From Oegoconia quadripuncta (taxonomy: Eukaryota > Arthropoda > Insecta > Lepidoptera > Autostichidae), in NCBI GenBank assembly GCA_949316235.1, contig OX438745.1:7693001-7757000 (forward strand): a stretch of DNA of 64,000 bases. Direction: 5' to 3'. The notes under the pieces were generated by a model. That model was not told the DNA's origin. It did no database searches and saw only the letters and a program-made list of their open reading frames with translations. The position numbers were made by a program, and so were the translations under genes. Position 1 is the stretch's first letter. Each line of letters starts with the position of its first letter. Shown piece by piece: positions 1 to 9,292 of this stretch.

Positions 1-108
1 TAAACATCATTCGTATTCATCACACAAACACCTTTATTACCTTTACCTTTCGAACCCGCAAAGTTTGGTTTCGCTAACAGGGCATCCACTACACCAATCG
101 GGCGTCAA
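1..108 (-). mobile_element. SINE-D, cut by the window edge
   Basis: Promoter-proximal part of a tRNA-derived SINE on the minus strand. A diverged B box in reverse (tcgaacccgc, 53-62) is followed by the reverse of the 'ccgattggtgtagtgg' A-box region. The same sequence occurs at 18625-18843, 19140-19352 and 25005-25232. The 3' part lies outside the window. Confidence 0.7.
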
Positions 109-111
109 TAC

Positions 112-795
112 ATACATTATAAATAAAAACATCCATAATAATACGTGTCCGTATTCATCGGTATCCTTCCGTTTGGCAAAATATTTTTTGTCAAATTTTA
201 CTTCCCAAAAAACTTATCGCACTAGTTTCATTTCCCAAAACAATCTTTAGCAAAATTATATTTCGCATTTTAATCACTTGGGCAAATATTAATTTGGCAA
301 CTTTTTACCTGCTCAAGTTTTATTAAGTCAAATATATTTATTTTGTTTGCTTTATTTTGTAAAAAATTATATTCCAATAATAAGTTCGTTCAAATTTTTA
401 TTTAAATATGGGTGATAAATTGTAAAAATATGAAAAGTCTGATATAAATCGGCAGCGGCCGGCGAAACGCCGGAGTTAATTTGTATAATAACAATATAAT
501 TTTGGGAAGAGCATGTTATGCCAAACCATATTTAACTACATAATACTTGGTAAAATGAAATATTGCCATGTTATTATTTATTAAACAATAAATTGGCGAA
601 AATAGTATTGCTAACTGTAAAATTTCGAAAAGTTGTTTTGCCAAATGAAAATTTGGGAAACATACTTTGGCATGTGATACTTTGGGAAAAAATTAGTAAT
701 CCGTATTCATCATACAAACACCCCTAGCGGGATTTGAACTTGGTGATCTTTTTGTATAGCAGTCAGGATTCTAACCCTTACACGAAATAGGTCAT
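112..795 (-). mobile_element. SINE-C split by a 540-bp insertion
   Basis: The two halves are 112-159 and 700-795. Joined, they match the order seen in intact SINE-C copies (33405-33665, 39155-39415): body, then 'cctagcggga' B-box region, then the tRNA-like head. The head is degenerate. The split falls at 'tccgtattcatc', which is present on both sides. Confidence 0.7.
160..699. mobile_element. AT-rich fold-back element inside SINE-C
   Basis: The left half carries degenerate TTTGGCAAAA and TTCCCAAAA motifs at roughly 20-bp spacing; the right half carries their complements (TTTTGCCAAA, TTTGGGAAA), so the ends can fold on each other. The centre holds a GC-rich hairpin, CCGGCG-aaa-CGCCGG (about 459-473). 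There is no coding frame. A 12-bp direct repeat, tccgtattcatc (148-159 and 700-711), flanks it and is the likely target duplication. Family unknown; non-autonomous. Confidence 0.6.
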
Positions 796-1364
796 CCATG
801 AGTAATAATTATTGATGTGATATAACATTTCATTTCTTTAATATAAGTTATTCTACAGATTGATGAAGATCCATCCTTATCGATATTAAATTGTCTTCCA
901 TAATCGATATTGAATAGTTGATGACGTGTTCTATTTTCAATGTAATCGAGGCTATTAATAATTTATATGTAATACGTTAGTGAACGGTATTTACATGTAG
1001 CTGGTGTGGGCAGGGAACATAATGACTTCACAAACTTTAATAGTATCAACATTTAGTTTTGTTACTTTTTAGTGTTCTGTACTGAAAAGGGCAAAACGGA
1101 ACAGATATGGAATCACCTCGCTATTATCCGTCTGCTCATCTGTCACAGTCATTTATTAATGAAATGGTTCATAGGCCTCACATACACTGATACGAAGAAA
1201 CTGCTGTAAGTTTTTTATTTTATTTATTTGGGGAAAAAACAATCATATCTCAATATTACATAACTAATATTATAGTAATAGACCTCGAGTTCCACATATT
1301 GTTAATCCATTTAAATGTGTGACCCAATCTCCTGCTAAATTTCATGATTCTGGGTCAAAGAGAA
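796..1364. other. Unassigned AT-rich stretch
   Basis: No ORF of note, tRNA-like box or recurring sequence recognised. Probably ancient repeat or intergenic DNA. Confidence 0.4.
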
Positions 1365-1570
1365 GTACCCTTAGGTTTTGATTTATTTGCAAGTGTCAAA
1401 ATATACGACATAAATTGCCGTATCTTTGATTGCGTTGACTTGGGAGCTTATTTTTTTTTAAATTCCAAGAAACGGTAGACCCAAGTATTTGTTAATTTTA
1501 ACTTGATAACTTTCCTGATAAAAAGACAGACGGACAACGAAGTGAACCTAAGGATCCTTTTTTTTCCTAC
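1365..1570 (-). repeat. R-F repeat, partial
   Basis: Reverse-complement relative of 42947-43115. The shared elements, read on the other strand, are an 'aaggatc / cttcgttgtcc' segment, an 'agctcccaagtcaacgca' segment and an 'atacggcaatttatg' segment. Non-coding, moderately diverged. The class is unknown to me. Confidence 0.5.
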
Positions 1571-1933
1571 AAAGTAAAATTTCTAACAATTAGCTGATTT
1601 CAAAAATATGGAATATTTTCCTTGTTCAAGTAATGACAACCCCGTTTAGATAGAATTACGATATAATTTCTGACTTTTCTGAAGAATTTACCTTACAAGA
1701 AATGGACCTGGAGAAGACCCGATGGTTCCACAAAAGATTTTTTTATTGGACAAAATAAATTACTGAAACGTATCGCACAGTGACGTACAGCATCTTATCC
1801 AGGAGAGAGTCCTACTACCTACAGACTACCTTTATATAAAGGGTAATCGGTAGTGTCTTCATCCTGTGTCTCAATCATGTGGGTTCAGCTTCAATTCCCG
1901 GTCGGGTAGATCTTCAAGTTAATAAGTTCAGCC
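1571..1933. other. Unassigned stretch
   Basis: Nothing recognised between the R-F repeat and the LINE-1 fragment. The 5' truncation point of LINE-1 may lie as far left as about 1880. Confidence 0.35.
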
Positions 1934-2398
1934 AAGTACCAACTGGCTGCACTCAATTCTGTGGAACGACGTGCCAAAAGACTCATTGGTAACCATTCGA
2001 TCACTGCTAAATTGCAGAGCCTCGAGCACCGTCGCAAGGTCGCCTGTCTCTCAGTCTTTTACAGGATGCACTTCGGTGAGTGTGTGGTGGAATTACATAA
2101 TCTTATTCCACTATCGCCATTTCATCTTCGGATTACTAGGCGTGGGGAGGAATTCCACTCGTATGTAGTCAACATACCGAATATTCGCTCCAAGCGGTTT
2201 GTGTCTTTATTCATAATGCGAACAGCCAAGGCACGGAACTCCATTCCGGCATCAGTCTTTCCTTAATCCTACAATCTACAAGATCATTGTGAAAAGGCAT
2301 CTACTGAGATCACGTGTTTCATCCTTGGTCTCATCATCACTTTCCATCAAGTGAGATTGTGGTCAAACGTGTATTTTATTATTTATAAAAAAAAAAAA
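1934..2398 (+). pseudogene. LINE-1 ORF2 C-terminus and 3' tail, 5'-truncated
   Basis: The frame starting near 1945 reads LAALNSVERRAKRLIG, then SLEHRRKVACLSVFYR, then a segment ending RTAKARNSIPASVFP. This is the familiar post-catalytic C-terminal region of LINE reverse transcriptases, after the fingers and palm. The catalytic FADD box is absent because the copy is 5'-truncated. Translation stops after SVFP (stop near 2266), where relatives continue into a Tyr-Asn-Leu segment, so a frameshift or stop inactivates it. A non-coding 3' end follows (catcactttccatcaa..., about 2334-2370), closing with an A-run (2388-2398). A related 3' end lies at 49790-49890. The encoded activity would be target-primed reverse transcription in the nucleus. 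It is clearly a dead copy. Confidence 0.8.
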
Positions 2399-2441
2399 CA
2401 GTGAGGCTAGCTGGTGTAAATTTCAAAATATAATATGGTAG

Positions 2442-2757
2442 TTTTTTTTATGCACGACGGGTTCATACTTGTTGTTGTCATCACACCTGATGTTAAGTGA
2501 AGATGAGGTCGAAGGTGGAAGCGTACTGAACCCGGAAAGGCTATTTTATCTCTGACAACCGGAACACAACAATGCTATTAACATTGTGCTTGTCGGCAGA
2601 TTTAGATAAGATGGTGGTAGCTAGCCAGGCGGACATTTAAAATGCCCTACCACCAACCAAACCAAGTACTTAAACATGTACCCCGCTGGGGATTGAATCC
2701 GCGACCTCCGAATCGTAAACCCAATGTTGTTTACAGTGAGCCACGGAGGCGGTTAAA
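2442..2757 (-). mobile_element. SINE-A, near full length
   Basis: It reads, on the minus strand, from the tRNA-like head 'cgcctccgtggctcac' (2757 downward) through a B box with one change (ggattcaatcccc) to the conserved body and an A-run tail at 2442-2449. The body contains the 'ttgtgttccggttgtcagag' block that marks the family. Confidence 0.85.
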
Positions 2758-2990
2758 AGTCATCGGCGGTAGTGCATCATTCCAGTGAGATCAGTTGTAT
2801 CACTAAGCAAGCGAGTAGGTCCCGGATCAAGCACCATTAACCTTCCTCACCGTCCAAATAGAGGAAGAGACAAATTGATCTGTTAAGAACGGGCAAATTG
2901 TCCGACAACTATTCGAGAGTTGCGCGTTTCCATCAATTGCTTAGACACTGTGATAAAATTGCTACAATGTACTGTCAAAATCATCTTTTA

Positions 2991-3228
2991 GGGTTCCGTT
3001 GACAAATAGCAAAAAACGGAGTCCTTATGATTATACCATATCAGTCTGTCATAGCAGGTGCTTGGGTTTCGATCGTATTTAAGATATTTATTGAATGATG
3101 TTACATTCTTGATCAAATCACTTTTACGAATTACCTATCCTTCACAAGACTGGAGACAGAGAGACAAATGAAATTTAATAAAATTTTGATGCCGAACATA
3201 GCTACTCTAAAATGTCGCTACGGAACCC
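2991..3228. mobile_element. MITE-7, GGGTTCCGT inverted repeats
   Basis: The left end GGGTTCCGT (2991-2999) and right end ACGGAACCC (3220-3228) are perfect 9-bp inverted repeats. TA dinucleotides sit immediately outside both ends, as expected for Tc1/mariner-type target duplications. The 238-bp element is non-coding. The short arm makes the assignment tentative. Confidence 0.5.
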
Positions 3229-3525
3229 TATCAATGTTTGTTCGATACACTCTTGTCATGTCCGTCCAAAGCCTAATAACTACCCTAGTCTCTAGATTGT
3301 TTTTAAGTCCTTACATTTTAGAGAATTAGTGTAAGTACTAAAATAGTCTTTAACTGACAGGTAAAGTGAATCAATCAATAAATAAACAAATAATGAATGT
3401 TTCCTTGTACAGTCAGCTGCAGAGAAACCAGACCCCTATTCACATGATGACTGGAAGTACGGGAGGTCTGGTATGTTCGAAATGATCCACCGATTCTGAG
3501 TTTAATACTAAATAAAAAAAATTGA

Positions 3526-3848
3526 GCGTCGGTGGCTCAGCGGTTAAGAGACGGTCTCCCAATTTAGGAGGTCCGGGTTAGATTTCCAGGCAGGCCATGT
3601 ACCAATGAGTTTTTAAATTTAATTTAATTACTTATGTGCATTTATCCGACTGCTCTTAAACGGTGAAGGAATACATCGGACCTGCATAAAAATTCATAGG
3701 CATGTGAAGTCCTCAACCCGCATTGGGCCAGCGTGGTGAACGATGGCCTATACAGGGAGTATATATTATATACAGGGAGTATTATACGAGGGAAGGCCTA
3801 TATTCCTGCAGTGGGATGTTTACGGGGCTGATGATGATGAAAAAAAAT
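3526..3848 (+). mobile_element. SINE-B, full length
   Basis: tRNA-derived head with A box in 'ggtggctcagcggttaag' and a degraded B box (gggttagatttcc). The 'catgtaccaatgagt' body, the 'gggccagcgtggtg' tail and terminal gatgatga plus A-run follow. An internal duplication of 'atacagggagt' (about 3750-3785) is private to this copy. The left half recurs on the opposite strand at 51981-52287. Confidence 0.85.
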
Positions 3849-3923
3849 TAGACAACCCTCGGAAGACTAAGGTATTATATTGGAGAGAGAGCTTTTAACA
3901 TAGTTCTTTGGTGCAAATCGATT

Positions 3924-4246
3924 TTAACCGATTCTTTGTCTCAATGTTAAAAACATTGAGTTTACGAATCGAAGGTCGCGGTTTCGATCCCCAGCGGGGT
4001 ACATGTTTAGTACTCGATTTGGTTGGTGATAAGGCATTTTAAATGTCCGCCTGGCTAGGTACCACCATCTTATCTAAATCTGCTGCTAAGTAGAAATGTC
4101 ATAGCATCGTTGTGTTCCGGTTGTCAGAGATAAGATAGCCAGTCCTCTAGTTAAATAAGATGGGAATTCTGGGTCAGTACGTTCGGTATCATCTTTATTT
4201 AATATCAGGCGTGATTGAGGTCAAGTGCTAAGTTGTTGTGCACAAA
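3924..4246 (+). mobile_element. SINE-A with decayed head
   Basis: Body and B box (tttcgatccccagcgg) are intact, but the head is altered: 'tgtctcaatg' replaces 'cgtggctcaatg', weakening the A box. Lies 60 bp upstream of an R-E fragment and about 165 bp upstream of another SINE-A in the same orientation. Confidence 0.8.
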
Positions 4247-4307
4247 ACAAATCAATCATAACGAATAACCTGACCCCTTGTTTAGCTTTTAATTGTTTTC
4301 TTTTTAT

Positions 4308-4400
4308 TGAGATACGTCCGTGCAAAGGCTGGACACATACACAATGTCGTCAAACACATAACGTCCGTTTTTTTTTGGTCGGGGGTCAATAAAAGATACC
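4308..4400 (-). repeat. R-E repeat fragment
   Basis: The 'tgagatacgtccg ... ggctggacacatac' block matches 24640-24835, 34085-34275 and 35262-35435. Its end abuts the SINE-A that starts at about 4412. Confidence 0.6.
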
Positions 4401-4411
4401 TCTTCAGAATT

Positions 4412-4750
4412 TAACCGCCTCCGTGGCTCAATGTAAACAACGTTGGGTTTACGTTTCGGAGGTCGCATGTTCGATCCCCAGCGGGGTACATATTTAAGTA
4501 CTCGGTTTGGTTGGTGGTAGGGCATTTTAAATGTCTGCCTGGCTAGCTACCACCATCTTATCTAAATCTGCCGCCAAGCAACAATGTTAATAGCATTGTT
4601 GTGTTCCGGTTGTCAGAGATAAGATAGCCAGTCCCCCAAAATATGTTTTGGGGTTTCCGGGTCAGTACGCTTCCACCTTCGACCTCATCTTCGCTTAACA
4701 TTAGGTGTGATTGAGGTCAAGTACTAACCCGTTGTGCATTAAAAAAAAAT
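4412..4750 (+). mobile_element. SINE-A, full length
   Basis: Intact A-box region (tccgtggctcaatg), B-box region (atgttcgatcccc) with one substitution, full body and A-run tail (about 4739-4748). Together with 58494-58790 it is one of the best references for the family here. Confidence 0.88.
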
Positions 4751-5055
4751 CGTAAATTCACGATAACTTAATACCTTTTTTCAATCAATTCAAGTCGCCA
4801 AGGCGCAGTCAAAAGATGTGAAAGCTATCAATAATTCTACCATGAGTAAGGTTATTCACTTTTTGTCTTCAGTTCCGATATAAATGTCGATGACACACTT
4901 TTACGATAATTCCCTGAATTACGGAAATGTCAATATTGATATTTGACAAATTGATAAAACTTGTTCATGCACATAGGCTGGTAGATACTTCTATAAGATA
5001 TATAAATGAATAGCTTTCAGTAAAACGTGACGTGATTGTGAATACCTGCATTTAA
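4751..5055. other. Unassigned stretch
   Basis: Nothing recognised between SINE-A and the CAAAT tail of LINE-2. Confidence 0.35.
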
Positions 5056-5059
5056 AGCA

Positions 5060-5835
5060 GCAAATCAAATCAAATCAAAAATGCTTTATTTTGTAGGTAC
5101 AGGTACACGTAAAATAGTCAGATTTTACATTTTTAAAGCTACTGCTTGTTCAAAAGGCAATTTTCCCCTGAGAAGAACAAGAAAGAAACTCGAGAGGTTG
5201 CTCTTTAAAAAAAAAGGTTTTTATATTACCAAATTATTAATTATTATGTTATATTATAATATTTCATTATTAATTGTGAAATAGCCTTCTTCTTCTTAAA
5301 GAGATAAGTCCACCTTTGTACGTGACCTATTGTTTGTACTCTGTTATTGTAATATTTTGGTGCAATAAAGAATATATATAGCCTGGTTATGCGAACGGGC
5401 TGGTTATGTCCATGAATGTTTATCATCTAAATAATCTGACATTTTATAATGTGCTTTCTTAATAAATTACTGTTTTATAGTATCTTTAAATTTATTGAAA
5501 GGAAGGTTTTGTATTTAAAAAGGAACCTTATTGAAAAAGTGTATAAATAGCCCTTTGAATGAAATTACTGACTTTGCGGAGGCGACTTATGTGACCTGCA
5601 AGTTTATCTTTATTTCTTGTATTGACGTCACGCTTATCACTATTTTGCCTAAATGATGCTATATTTTTTGACATATATTAGATTTTCAAAAATGTACTGT
5701 GTCGACAAGGTTAGAATATTATACTCTTTAAATCTGTCTCTAAGTGACACTGCATTTATATCCGCGGCATTTCCCCACAGCAAGATACCACAGCATGATA
5801 TACAATCTGGTTCGCATGTCCAGACCAAGCTCAAA
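5060..5835 (-). pseudogene. LINE-2 3' region, minus strand, interrupted
   Basis: The minus-strand element ends in a (TTTGA)n tail, seen on the plus strand as caaatcaaatcaaatcaaa (5063-5081). Upstream of the tail lie the 'aaagcattttt' end, the 'cttctcaggggaaaatt' UTR block and the decayed C-terminal RT peptide with the 'aaggttcc ... aaatttaaagatac' segment. The same order is seen at 8399-8865, 54414-55012 and 62650-63390. A second LINE tail is inserted at 5284-5383. Coding potential is gone. The jockey/CR1-like placement is my inference from the C-terminal peptide of the 54.6-kb copy. Confidence 0.75.
5284..5383 (+). mobile_element. Short LINE 3' end nested in LINE-2
   Basis: A 100-bp segment ('aaagagataagtccacctt' to 'gcaataaagaa') interrupts LINE-2 between 'gtgaaatag' and 'cctggttatgcg'. 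The uninterrupted junction is visible in the 8.65-kb copy. A similar tail is at 23140-23275. It is an extreme 5' truncation of a different LINE. Confidence 0.6.
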
Positions 5836-6111
5836 CGGCTGTTGAGTCAGTCCAGTGGTTTAGGAATGGATAGCATCTTTCGAGCTGACTGCAAGAGACC
5901 GAATGCTATTTAGTAGGTGTCTGGATGTTCGGGATGAAGATAATAGTCGAGGTTATTTATTACACCAATCGTATTTTTTTATTTGTTGCTGTTCTTGGCA
6001 TCTCTGGCCAAGATCTTGCTCATCTCTCTGTTCGTGGCTCTGTTCTGTACATGGAGACCGCACGATTATTGTAACATTTCTAGAATAAGCGGCTCACGCT
6101 GCGGTCACATT

Positions 6112-6247
6112 TCTGATAGCATTGTTGTGTTCCGGTTGTCAGAGATAAGATAGCCAGTCCCGCAAATGTGTTGGGGTTTCCGGGTCAGTACGCTTCCACC
6201 TTCGACCTCATCTTCACTTAACATCAGGTGTGATTGAGGTCAAGTAA
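6112..6247 (+). mobile_element. SINE-A 3' half
   Basis: Starts at 'gatagcattgttgtg' and runs to 'gaggtcaagta'. Head, B box and A-run are missing, so this copy is a truncated remnant. Confidence 0.8.
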
Positions 6248-6348
6248 ATCGCGCGGCCAGTTACGTTTACGGTCGTCGTGCTGCCATATGTAGCCAGTGA
6301 GATATTGTTATTTTTTTAAATATGTAAACGTAAGTGCACACCATTACC

Positions 6349-6455
6349 CAACCCGCATTGGGCCAGCATGGTGGACTATACCCCATACTCCCTCATTATA
6401 CGAGGGAAGGTCTATATCCATGCAGTGGGATGTTTACGGGCTGATGATGATTGAA
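6349..6455 (+). mobile_element. SINE-B 3' tail only
   Basis: The 'cccgcattgggccagc' to 'gggctgatgatgat' tail without its tRNA-like head. This is the segment shared with SINE-5S. Confidence 0.75.
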
Positions 6456-6461
6456 TTCCGT

Positions 6462-6587
6462 GATGATAGGTATGCCTGGAAGAGATCGCTGTTAGCAGTA
6501 AGGCTGCCTAATTTGGAGTTTTTATAAGATATTTAAACGTACCTTCCTTATTTAAACAATAAAGCGTATTTGATTTGATTTGATGAT
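6462..6587 (+). mobile_element. LINE-9 3' tail
   Basis: The UTR block 'ctggaagagatcgctgtta' followed by 'aaggctgcc' and an 'aataaagcgtatttgatttg' end. The same UTR occurs in reverse at 16537-16690 and 17850-17910. No coding part remains. Confidence 0.6.
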
Positions 6588-6746
6588 CATGATGAATGCA
6601 CACTGCCTTGAAAAATGTAACGGTGCTGCTATTTGCGCGGAACGTTAAATTCATTAGTCTTTGGCAGGAATAAATTTTTAAGTAAGATATTACTGTGCAT
6701 TGGATATGTTGATATGTGTTGATAGAAAAAAAGGAGAGATTCATTA

Positions 6747-6905
6747 TTACAAACTTTTATTTAGTTTCACATGTCCCGGTGGCCGTTAATAAATCTTACA
6801 AGTTAAATTTGACCCACTTCCCAGTGTTCAATTGAGCTGATATTTTGCACACATATAGGTTGGATGACAATGCAATATTATGATGTCATACCTTTTAGTT
6901 CTTTA
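6747..6905 (+). repeat. R-J repeat
   Basis: The 'cttttatttagttt' start and 'tgacaatgcaatattatg' end match 56958-57125 and partly 37915-38047. Non-coding, unknown class. Confidence 0.5.
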
Positions 6906-6954
6906 TTTATTAACAACTAATAAAAGTTTGTTTTATAAATCAACCATCGCTCAT

Positions 6955-7050
6955 TCCGGGTCAGTACGCTACCTCTTTCGACCTCATCTTCACTTAACAT
7001 CAGGTGTGATTGAGGTCAAGTACAAACCCGTTGTGCATTAAAAAAAAAAC
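6955..7050 (+). mobile_element. SINE-A 3' end
   Basis: About 95 bp of SINE-A from 'tccgggtcagtacgct' to 'cgttgtgcat' and an A-run. The 5' truncation removes both promoter boxes. Confidence 0.8.
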
Positions 7051-7614
7051 AATTTTTTCGTTTGTTTATCGTAAACGCTGCACTATCATTTTTCCTGAAG
7101 TAGGTGGTATACTGAGAAATTAATTTATTTTGTATGATCTAATATGGGTACATTTTTACTTCTAATGCCACAATAGCCATGGTGAGAATATTTTGAGTGC
7201 CTCGCTTCCACGGAGTTCAAACAAAAGTGTTGGAGCAAAGTTTTTGACAATAACTATTGTTTACACAAATTGCAGCCGTCAAATGAGCAGAGTTTGTCGA
7301 GTAACTGGTTGTAGTTTGGGCGTCGAGGTACAGGGAAGTTTGCGTAGTCTCAAAGGCCCAAAGGTGATCGAATTTAATACGTAATGTGGTTCATGCGGAT
7401 ACTGACCGTCTCACTGAGATTTTGAGCATAGCTCGCTTAAATATTCTGTCATCATTCTGAAAGACTCGGTAGGCTCATTGGAGTGGTTGGTAGTTAGTCC
7501 AGTTTTATGAATGTAGTCAGATCAATGGCTTTTAACTCGCTTTTGTATTAGCTTCACTTGTAACTAACAAATCTTGGAAGTCAATTTTAACCTGTAACAA
7601 TAATAAATGTAAAT
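7051..7614. other. Unassigned stretch with one recurring motif
   Basis: A 63-codon frame at 7193-7384 shows no recognisable domain. A 38-bp segment at 7556-7593 (acttgtaactaacaaatct..., ending attttaacct) recurs nearly unchanged at 37168-37205 and marks an undefined interspersed repeat. Confidence 0.4.
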
Positions 7615-7800
7615 AAGTATCCTTAGACATGCACACAGCGCCATCTTGTTCCACAGTAAGCAACTATAGGCTTGTGTTGTGGATACCAGATGGTTGGTAT
7701 ACTACATAAATACATTTTTTTTGTAAATAAATACTTATTATAAATGAAAACATCCATAACTCGGGTACACATGTCCGTATTCATCACACAAACATATGCC
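7615..7800 (-). mobile_element. SINE-C without its head
   Basis: The 3' and body part of SINE-C, including 'cagcgccatcttgttccac' and 'gtccgtattcatc'. The tRNA-like head is missing beyond about 7800. Confidence 0.75.
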
Positions 7801-7859
7801 CTCATTATTATTGATCCTAATTTAGATGAATAGTGTTATATGGGAAATGGGGACTGAGT

Positions 7860-7975
7860 GAGTAACCAGGCGGATGGACAACCACACCGCGTACTTGAAC
7901 ATGTACTCCACTGGGAATCGAACTCGCGACAGCTCTCGTATCCGATTCTTTACATTGAGATTCTCTAACTACTAC
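7860..7975 (-). mobile_element. Degenerate SINE-A head
   Basis: A reversed B box (gggaatcgaactcgcgac) and reversed A-box region occur in SINE-A order, heavily mutated. A 63-codon frame over this part is a by-product. Confidence 0.5.
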
Positions 7976-8165
7976 GGTTTCATACACAACTCAGTGGAAG
8001 TGAAACAGTACTGCAGTACACGTCATAACAAACGTAATATCTCAACTCGTAGTTCCACCACATGACAATTCTTACGCAAATAGGGAAGCAGATCATTTTA
8101 CATGGAAATTGTCGTGAGTGGACAAGGTATATTGTACCTATGTTGATTCAGTTGACACTCGCACA

Positions 8166-8257
8166 ATGGCCGGCAAGGTTGTTGACATAATAGATGTCCG
8201 AGAGACAGTCGTCTTTATGATTAATCTGCGTGGTCAATACTATTGTGATACGAGTAG
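8166..8257 (+). CDS. Candidate 5' coding exon ending at a splice donor
   Basis: ATG at 8166-8168 in a good context (cgcacaATGG) opens a frame beginning MAGKVVDIIDVRETVV and continuing through FMINLRGQYYC. At 8256-8263 the sequence is AG|GTAAGT, a perfect insect splice donor, so the exon would be 92 nt (30 codons plus two bases). Unspliced, the frame ends at a TAA only one codon later. Codon choice looks more protein-like than the surroundings, and no repeat was recognised over it. Upstream, TATATTG (about 8127) and TTCAGTT (about 8146) resemble weak TATA and initiator elements. I do not recognise the peptide. No acceptor or next exon was identified, so this may be coincidence. Confidence 0.2.
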
Positions 8258-8398
8258 GTAAGTGTATGCACTTAATTTTCACTTATTTATTACACACCTT
8301 TTTAGTACCTTTCCAGTAGTTCAATCGAGTTCAGTGATTTACTACTGAAACTTTGATTCGGATTAAATAAAAGAGCAAGCCTTCGAGTTTCTTGCTTG

Positions 8399-8865
8399 TT
8401 AAAAATTATTGCGTAATTTAAGAAAAATAGTTATAAACATGATGTCAATACAAGAAATAAAGATAAATGGCCTTCGCAGTGTCAGTAATTCATTCAAAGG
8501 GTTACCATACGCTTTTTCAATAAGGTTCCTGTTGATATACGAAATCTTCCTTTCAATAAATTTAAAGATACTATAAAACAGAAACTTATTAAGAAAGCAA
8601 ATATGAAATATCAGACTATTTAGATGATACTCATCCCTTGGCATAACCAGCTCGTTCGCATGCCAGGCTATTTCACAATTAATAATGAAATATAAAAACC
8701 TTTTTGTAACATAAAAACCTGTTTTTAAAAGAGCAGCCCCTCTACTTTCTTGCTTGTTCTTCTCAGGGGAAAATTGCCTTTTAAACAAGCTAGCTTAAAA
8801 AATGTAAAATCTGTAAGTGTACCCTGTGTTACTACAAAATAAAGCATTTTTCACTTTGACTTTGC
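8399..8865 (+). pseudogene. LINE-2 3' region, plus strand
   Basis: The plus strand carries the C-terminal RT segment out of frame: NSFKG, then frameshifted VPVDIRNLPFNKFKDTIKQK-like codons near 8530-8590. The UTR follows with 'ctttcttgcttgttcttctc', closing in 'aaataaagcatttttcactttgactttg'. It lacks the 5284-type insertion and so shows the ancestral junction (ggctatttcac) for the 5-kb copy. A 129-codon minus-strand frame across it is antisense noise. Confidence 0.75.
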
Positions 8866-9292
8866 GTGACAACTGAGCTTGTTAGTTTTTTTTTTTAGTT
8901 CATGACGGCCTCAAACACATCTGATGTTATCTAAACGGGGCTCTTTATCTGTCGAAACAGTAAGATGTTGCTGAAAGACCAGCGTGCACTGGTTAAATAT
9001 ATCGTCTCGCTCTCATCTGATACTGGAAGCGTTACAGTTTTCGTGCGATTTGCCGTATCTATGTTAATTTTTAATAGGATAGGTGAAATAAGTACTTAAC
9101 TCACAGTCAACGCACTTTTTCAGATATCCTGTATACAAAGGAAGAAAATATTTGATCTTAAAACTCTGCCTGTGTTTCATATAGGTAGGGCCTTAGCATA
9201 TATCTTTGAGGCTTGTCGTAGGTTCGTACATTTTTCTGGTCCTGTTTGAACCTTGAAAAGTTATAGATTCTAAAAGAATTGAGGTTTTACGT
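8866..9292. other. Unassigned stretch
   Basis: Apart from a T-run at about 8889, nothing recognised before SINE-5S. Confidence 0.35.

Noticed and set aside
3526..3605. tRNA gene candidates at SINE heads (also 4424, 15095, 17327, 38062, 56122, 58502)
   Set aside because: A and B boxes are present, but the cloverleaf pairing is poor and all continue into the same SINE bodies.
8399..8788. 129-codon minus-strand frame
   Set aside because: Antisense to LINE-2, whose true C-terminal codons are on the plus strand.
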